A DNA stretch of 64,000 bases from Ziziphus jujuba (Eukaryota > Streptophyta > Magnoliopsida > Rosales > Rhamnaceae). The position numbers and the translations under genes were made by a program. Under the pieces are notes generated by a model. That model was not told where the DNA came from. It ran no database searches and saw only the letters and a list, made by a program, of their open reading frames with translations. Each line of letters opens with the position of its first letter. Within the stretch, counting starts at the first letter, position 1. The stretch is taken from contig NC_083384.1 in NCBI RefSeq assembly GCF_031755915.1, positions 25,561,001 to 25,625,000 of the forward strand, given 5' to 3'. Shown here piece after piece: positions 58,530 through 64,000 of this stretch.

Positions 58530-60440
58530 TGGTCCTTCTTGAATACCCAAAGTGGTCCCACTTATGAAAGCCCCATTGAAATTCCTACTGAAACCCTGGT
58601 AAAACCTTCCCCATAAAATCATATACCACCCTAAAAATAGTTTATAAGAAAGAAAAAACTTTTAAAATATTTTCAACAATAAATCAATTACAATAATTTT
58701 AGAATCATCATAGATGAAAAGATTTTTGCATACATGGATCAATCACCAAAGAAATGTAAGGAGTACAGATGAATAAATGCAAAATATTAAAAAGTGTTTA
58801 ATATAATTTATACATTAGAATTAGTGGAAAAAAAAACATAATATTATTAGAGTCAAATGAAAATAATAATACATGAGCGGCAAAATAATATACGAAGAAT
58901 GAAGATGGCATCATTTAATGTATATAACTTGCCAGCTAAGTCATAGGGGACAATTTAAAACTATAAAAGTATGAGACAAGTTTAGTGAGTGAATAATGTA
59001 AATATTTTAAAATAAATAAAATTAATTAAAATTATTTCTTTTAAGACCTCACGATTACTCTTTCAAAAGTCTCCTATTTTGAAAAATGATTTTACAAAAC
59101 CCAAGTAAATCACATATCTAATAGGAAAATATAATAATATTGGTAAATATCATAATCTTTTAATAAAATAAAACCTGGATTTCAAATAAGTAACCATAAG
59201 TATTTATTATATCCATAACACTAAATATCCAATCCTTGTGTACAAAACCACATATTAAATTTGTCATATAACTACACCTAGCATCTTAGTATGTAGTAGA
59301 CTACTGAGGGAAAATTTGTCAATATAACCTTTGACATCTAAGAGACATCGCAGATTGGGACCTCGTTATTTAACTTCATAAAACACGTGACCATAAAAAG
59401 GGATGGGAATAAACGTGCATAACCATATATCCATCAAATTCAAATCCATGGTATGGTAATGGTACACATATAAAATCCACAATTCATATCCAATAATCCA
59501 AATATCTAATACCATTTCTCCAAAATCTTAATCTGTATATATATAATTTTTAGCATACTTGAAACATATTCATATCAAAATATTCCTTGTAAATATTTAA
59601 GAGATAATACACAATAAAACTCTGATTGTATAATATAAAACCATATAAATTTATATTCTGAAAACGTAATATAATAATGTAAATCATGTATATCACCTCA
59701 AATCATTTTCCAAAATAAGATTTCACTCATAAAGTACACTTCAGTCCTGATCCACTGTTAAATTGCCTCTAGTTTCAATCCTAATGCCTAAAATATAACA
59801 AGAATATTTCTTAGCCTTTCAAAAATTAAACCAAAGATATTACTGTATACTAAATGTCTTAAAATAGCTTTTAGAACTTCAAGATTGCTAAAATTGGATA
59901 TCAAGTGATCCAATTTACAGTGAACTCTTAGGATTTGATACCTAAAATTGAGGTTTTTCACTCAAACAAATTTTATAAAGTTGAACATCATATTGTGTAC
60001 TAATAACATCTAGAAACACAAATCCAAGTTCGATTTTGTCCTATGTTGTATAAATACAGTCCGATTTTTATCCAGTATTAAACTAATTGACCTATAAATA
60101 AAAAATTAATCAAATGATGTTCAAAATTTTAAAATTATATATTAATGGAAAGCCCATGAGATGGGGATTATATTGGTACACTTACCTTGCTCTAAAAATG
60201 CGCCAATGATAGGAAAACTTGTTGAAAATTTTTGTTAAAGTCAATGTTGATGGATCTCTCAAATTATTAGGAGTTTTAACAAACGGAGGCCCAAACATGG
60301 ATTCATAGGATTCAAAATATAGGGTAAGGCATGTGGGTTGAGTTGGATTGGCCAAAAAATGGTAAAATATAGCCTAACTTGTGGCTTGCCATTGTGGGCA
60401 TTAGAGGCTTAACCCTAACGCATTCGGTGATGGCTGGCTA
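58530..60440 (-). repeat. Family-F 5' LTR, truncated
   Basis: Matches 52593 to about 54590 in order, for example 'cctactgaaaccctggtaaa' against 'aactgaaacccctgaagatc', a 'catcgcagattgggacctcg' block at 59347, and 'gtggcttgcc' at 60380. The first about 0.5 kb of the LTR (minus direction) is missing above 60440. On its inner side a weak PBS-like 'ttgtattaaagcatta' (complement of about 58493-58508) follows. Confidence 0.75.
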
Positions 60441-62037
60441 TAGTTTTATTTGCTTCTATAGAGATTCAAAAAGTCAAATAGCAATTGTCCATATAGCAAT
60501 TGTCATAACAACTACTTATCCCATTAATAATGTTCCAAAATAACAAATAGCAAAACCTATCGATAAAAGAGAAATTATGAAAGCTAATTTTACTTGTTCT
60601 TTTAAAGGTGAATAGATTCCTGATAAGTAATCCAGCTACAAGCTATTTTGTTGACAAAGCAATCAAACACTTTTATAAAACAGGTTTTTAACTTGTAAAA
60701 ATCAAAAGTAGATTTGTTAAGTCATAGCAAAACAAAACCTAAAATCACCAAATGTCTTCATCACAATACTGCCAAATATACATGTTCATTTTATTTATTA
60801 TAATTAGTCAACATGAATTATTAAGAGGTTCTTCTATTTCCTGTCACATTTCACGTGTAATTTATCAGCAAAATGCTGCTCAAGATGGAACCAACATTGT
60901 ATATATTAAACACGCTTTCAATGAACTAATAAAAAACAATAAAATAAAATAAAAACAAAACAAAAAAAAAGTAATCAAAAAGCAAAACAAAACAAAACAA
61001 AAAAAAAAGCACCATAAGAAAAAAAAATTACAAAATCATTAATCATCAACTAAAACGTGCTGCAAATATTTTTCCAAAAGTCATAACTACACAAACCCTA
61101 AACCGTCAAAATACAATTATTAAGAATATCTTTTTCTTAATGTATAATATTTTATAGTAAATTAATATATCATTTGTTAAACACTTGGCAAAAGATACGT
61201 ATACGTTTCTCTCATTTATTTCTTTGGCTATATAATATTTTATCTGTGTGACATATCAATAATCAAGCCCCTGCCGCAAATGGTACAGTTTACATTTATT
61301 TAAATTTAAATCTTTTCATTACTTAACTATATATTACCGAATCATTTATGGTCGATGTCAGTCAAGTAAGAATGGTGTTTATAATTTTTAATAAAGATGG
61401 AAAAAGTAATTAAAAAAAATTGTTGTCAATGTTGGTAGGTATACATATTAAATATACTTCTTGATAGTTTAAATTTCTGAAATGAATACGTAATTCAAAA
61501 TTCTAGACATCTAAATTAAGTTACACTATCACATATTTAAAAAAGAATTAACACGTATAAGGATCAAAATGGTTTATAATTAAGAAGAATGCCTGATAAA
61601 ACTATATAAATATACATATATATATATATATATTAAATTTTTAAATCAGTAGAAACTTAATATTTGTAAAGATGTTTGTTAAAAAAAAAAAAATTGTAAA
61701 GAGGTGGTAATAAAAAAAAATGTAAAAAGGTGGTAATTACCTAACTTTCTCAGGAAAGAAAAAAGCTGATAAGTATTTCCTCTTGGTGGTATATAATTAA
61801 GGGTTAACCGTACTTTAATTATAAAAATTATATTTTTGATATTTTAATTTAAAACATCTAGCCTTTTTACTTTTAATTTGTTTCATTTGGTTTAATTGGA
61901 TATTTAATAAATGGCAGTTGACAATTTAAGACTATTAAAATGTAATTATTCTTTTAAAAAAATAAAAGGTTTAATATTGTAACAAACTAGAACTAAGACG
62001 TCTGCACTGCAACAAATTGTGTTTTAATATTTATTAA
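60441..62037. other. AT-rich intergenic DNA
   Basis: A-rich region with aaaac units (60929-61013) and a (TA)n run (61614-61632). No gene supported. Confidence 0.5.
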
Positions 62038-62431
62038 GGGTCCGTTTGGGAAGTATCAAAATTGAGAGGGAAAATGATTCTCAGGATTTAGTTTTTTGGG
62101 ATTCAATTTCCTGATAATTAAATTGTCTCTTGGTTTGTTTGGTAAGTAATAGGAAAGTTGGGAGTTATAAATAATTAAATTTCAGATTGTATAATAAATT
62201 AAGGGTAAATATGTATTTTAAAAAAATTTCAAAACTAATTTATCTGGAATTCTCAAAATGACACCTATATATGTGAGAACAACTTTTTCATATATTTTTC
62301 TACATTAGTGGGAATCTAATTTCCTAGACCCATACTTTTTCATCTTACAATAAACATTCAAACAAAAGAAAATTATCACTTTCCTAAGAAAATTAGATTC
62401 CTACTAATTTTGTTTTTGTCCAAACATGTCG
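62038..62431. repeat. Tourist/Harbinger-like MITE
   Basis: About 0.4 kb starting GGGTCCGTTTGG and ending CCAAACATGTCG, near-inverted termini around the CGTTTGG/CCAAAC core common in plant MITEs. Internal arms also pair (left 'gattctcaggatttag...ggaaagt', right 'ctttcctaagaaaattagat'). TTA/TAA stands at both flanks, fitting a 3-bp TSD. No coding capacity. Confidence 0.55.
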
Positions 62432-63621
62432 TAAATGTGTTCTTTTAGAATAGTCCAGTTGATAATGCCTAATTATAAATTTAAAGTTTGATGATGAAAT
62501 ATTTTTTCTTAATTTATCAAAACTTATATATTGATTAAATATAATGGAACTGCTAAACTCCATTAGAAATAAAAAAAAAACTAATTAAGTAGATTAAAAT
62601 GCATAAATCAAAATTTAGGTTAAAAAATAAAATGTTCTAAATTTGAAGGCTGAAAGTAGAATTTTTTCATATTAGAAAATATTAAAGAATAATCAATTTT
62701 TTCATATTAGAAAATATTAAAGAATAATCAACTCTAAAATTTATTAAAAAATCTATAATTAATATTACTCGATAACTATTTCATGGAAATAAATATTATT
62801 AAAAATAAAAATAATTACGAATGCATAATTAGTTTTTTTTTTTCCCCTCGCTTCAACATACTATAAACGTCCTAAATTATAAAGAAATAGATTTCGAAAA
62901 TATCTATAATCAGATGAACTAGCTGTACGGATAAGCTATACGGTTACTCTTAATTTGTTAATTTCTTAGAGCTAATAATAATATTAACAACAATAATTAG
63001 TGACGAATAATTATTATAACAAAATAGAGCAAAAAGATTTACTATAACACAAAAAATTATATCTTAATTATGTTATAAATTACTAGCTTCGCTATTGTTG
63101 ATTGGACAACTTAATTGTCGAAATCGATCAGAAGCCCATGAGGGGCCAAATCCAATCATCGAAAAAAGAAAGATATCACATATCGCATTTCATATATTTT
63201 AAAAAGCAATTAATAACTAAGAAGCGATAAATAAGGAAATTATTAATTAAATAATGAAGGGCAGGATTGCTCACGTGGGCTCCACCAAAATTCATTTGGT
63301 ACGTTTGATTTGAAATCCCCTTGCGTTTGATTTTTCATATCGGCGGCTGAGGGTGTGCTTCGGAAGATACTGCATGGTTTCTACTTTAAACTGTATTATT
63401 CATACGGTTCCACCGTCATACCAGTTAATTTTGAAATAAGTATAGAATTTGTGATAATATACAATTCTCTTCAACCTGCACGTCCACAACGTATATAAGC
63501 TGCGGATTTGATGTTTTTAGCCCTTTTAAAACAGTGTTTTTACTAAATATAAATTTATTACGTATTTCATTCTCTCACTTTATTCCATTGTTATTAATGG
63601 GCATTTTAAGCACGTTTCAAC

Positions 63622-63653
<32 letters not shown>

Positions 63654-63837
63654 CCTTGTAATAATGTGCACCAATTCTGAGATGCATACTCTGTTTTTGT
63701 TGACAATAAATTTAATATTGTCAACAAAATATTAGTGGTGCACCCCTTATAATGCAAAAAGATTGATACGTTTCACAGCAAAATTATATATATATATATA
63801 TATATAATCCTGATTTAGTTAAGAGAAATTTGGTGTT
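62432..63837. other. Upstream region of the right-edge reading frame
   Basis: A TATA-like 'gtatataagc' at 63491-63500 stands about 340 bases before ATG 63838 and could be its core promoter. (TA)n runs at 63627-63652 and 63785-63806 lie in between. A short direct duplication 'attttttcatattagaaaat' occurs at about 62662 and 62697. No other gene. Confidence 0.45.
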
Positions 63838-64000
63838 ATGGATACCTTTTTGATATTGAAAGAAAGGTTTAAAAATTTTAATTGGGATTTAGAATGGACT
63901 ACGGAGGAGACAAACAAATTGACGGACTTGGTGGTTAAAAGAACCGCTTCAAATGAAATTCCTTTTGGTTTTGATGTTTTAGCTGATTGGGTTATGCCCC
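63838..64000 (+). CDS. Unidentified reading frame running off the right edge
   Basis: ATG 63838 opens 54 codons without a stop to the window end: MDTFLILKERFKNFNWDLEW, then TTEETNKLTDLVVKRTASNE, then IPFGFDVLADWVMP. Codon content and amino-acid mix look coding, unlike the flanks. WTTEETNKLTDLV faintly resembles the first helix of a Myb/SANT-type domain, but no second helix is seen before the edge, so I do not assign a family. A TATA-like site lies 340 bases upstream, leaving room for a 5' UTR. Confidence 0.5.
   Translation, partial: MDTFLILKERFKNFNWDLEWTTEETNKLTDLVVKRTASNEIPFGFDVLADWVMP

Larger units (their letters stand above)
52593..60440 (-). mobile_element. Family-F gypsy element with very long LTRs, gag only
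   Basis: Two related LTRs in the same orientation (52593-55080 and 58530-60440) enclose 3.4 kb. The polypurine tract at 55081-55096 and a gag relic at 57560-58182, both on the minus strand, set the orientation: 5' LTR at right, 3' LTR at left. There is almost no pol sequence, so this looks like a non-autonomous (gag-bearing) derivative or a heavily deleted copy. The solo LTR at 18891-21292 is of the same family. Confidence 0.78.

Overview
The window looks like nuclear DNA of a eudicot. It is AT-rich, its genes have GT-AG introns, and long stretches are decayed plant retrotransposons (L1-type LINE, Ty1/copia, several Ty3/gypsy families) with MITEs and (TA)n arrays. The species cannot be named from sequence alone. 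I found no CRISPR array, operon, rRNA or convincing tRNA. Coordinates of splice sites, LTR ends and target-site duplications (TSDs) were read by eye.

Host genes are few. At the left edge (1-102, minus) is the first exon of a probable SHG1/BOD1-like (COMPASS-associated) protein. The one complete host gene is a YTH-domain m6A-reader gene on the minus strand (coding exons 13589 to 9005, 5' leader near 14.5 kb). Its exons rejoin in one frame and give about 375-382 residues. Its largest intron carries a 942-bp hAT-like insertion with a perfect 8-bp TSD. At the right edge (63838-64000, plus) an unidentified reading frame begins.

Between the left-edge gene and the YTH gene lies a minus-strand LINE (about 3.2-7.8 kb). 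It has ORF1 (DUF4283 plus zinc knuckle) and an ORF2 that has lost its endonuclease domain. A second LINE tail is at 1.03-1.62 kb, and MITE-like elements are at 2.15-2.69 and 62.04-62.43 kb.

From 17.9 to 41.6 kb there is a deep nest. An Athila-like gypsy element (plus) has a solo LTR of family F inside its 5' LTR. Its integrase end is split by a second gypsy element (family C, plus). The 5' LTR of that element is split by a copia element, which itself holds a solo family-C LTR. The Athila body resumes at about 36.74 kb, continues through a 3' ORF (PF20167-like) and a polypurine tract, and ends in an LTR that lies in the inverted orientation.

From 42.0 to 51.9 kb, minus-strand family-C material is scrambled into a composite: three LTRs, one gag-protease-RT-RNase H body, and two copies of an unassigned repeat of about 0.95 kb (called E). 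From 52.6 to 60.4 kb lies a minus-strand family-F gypsy element with LTRs of about 2.5 kb, a gag relic and almost no pol. All retroelement reading frames are broken. I saw no intact autonomous element and no novel defence-like or metabolic system. The most unusual points are the inverted Athila terminal LTR, the composite with repeat E, and a Cys-rich exon that could extend the YTH protein.
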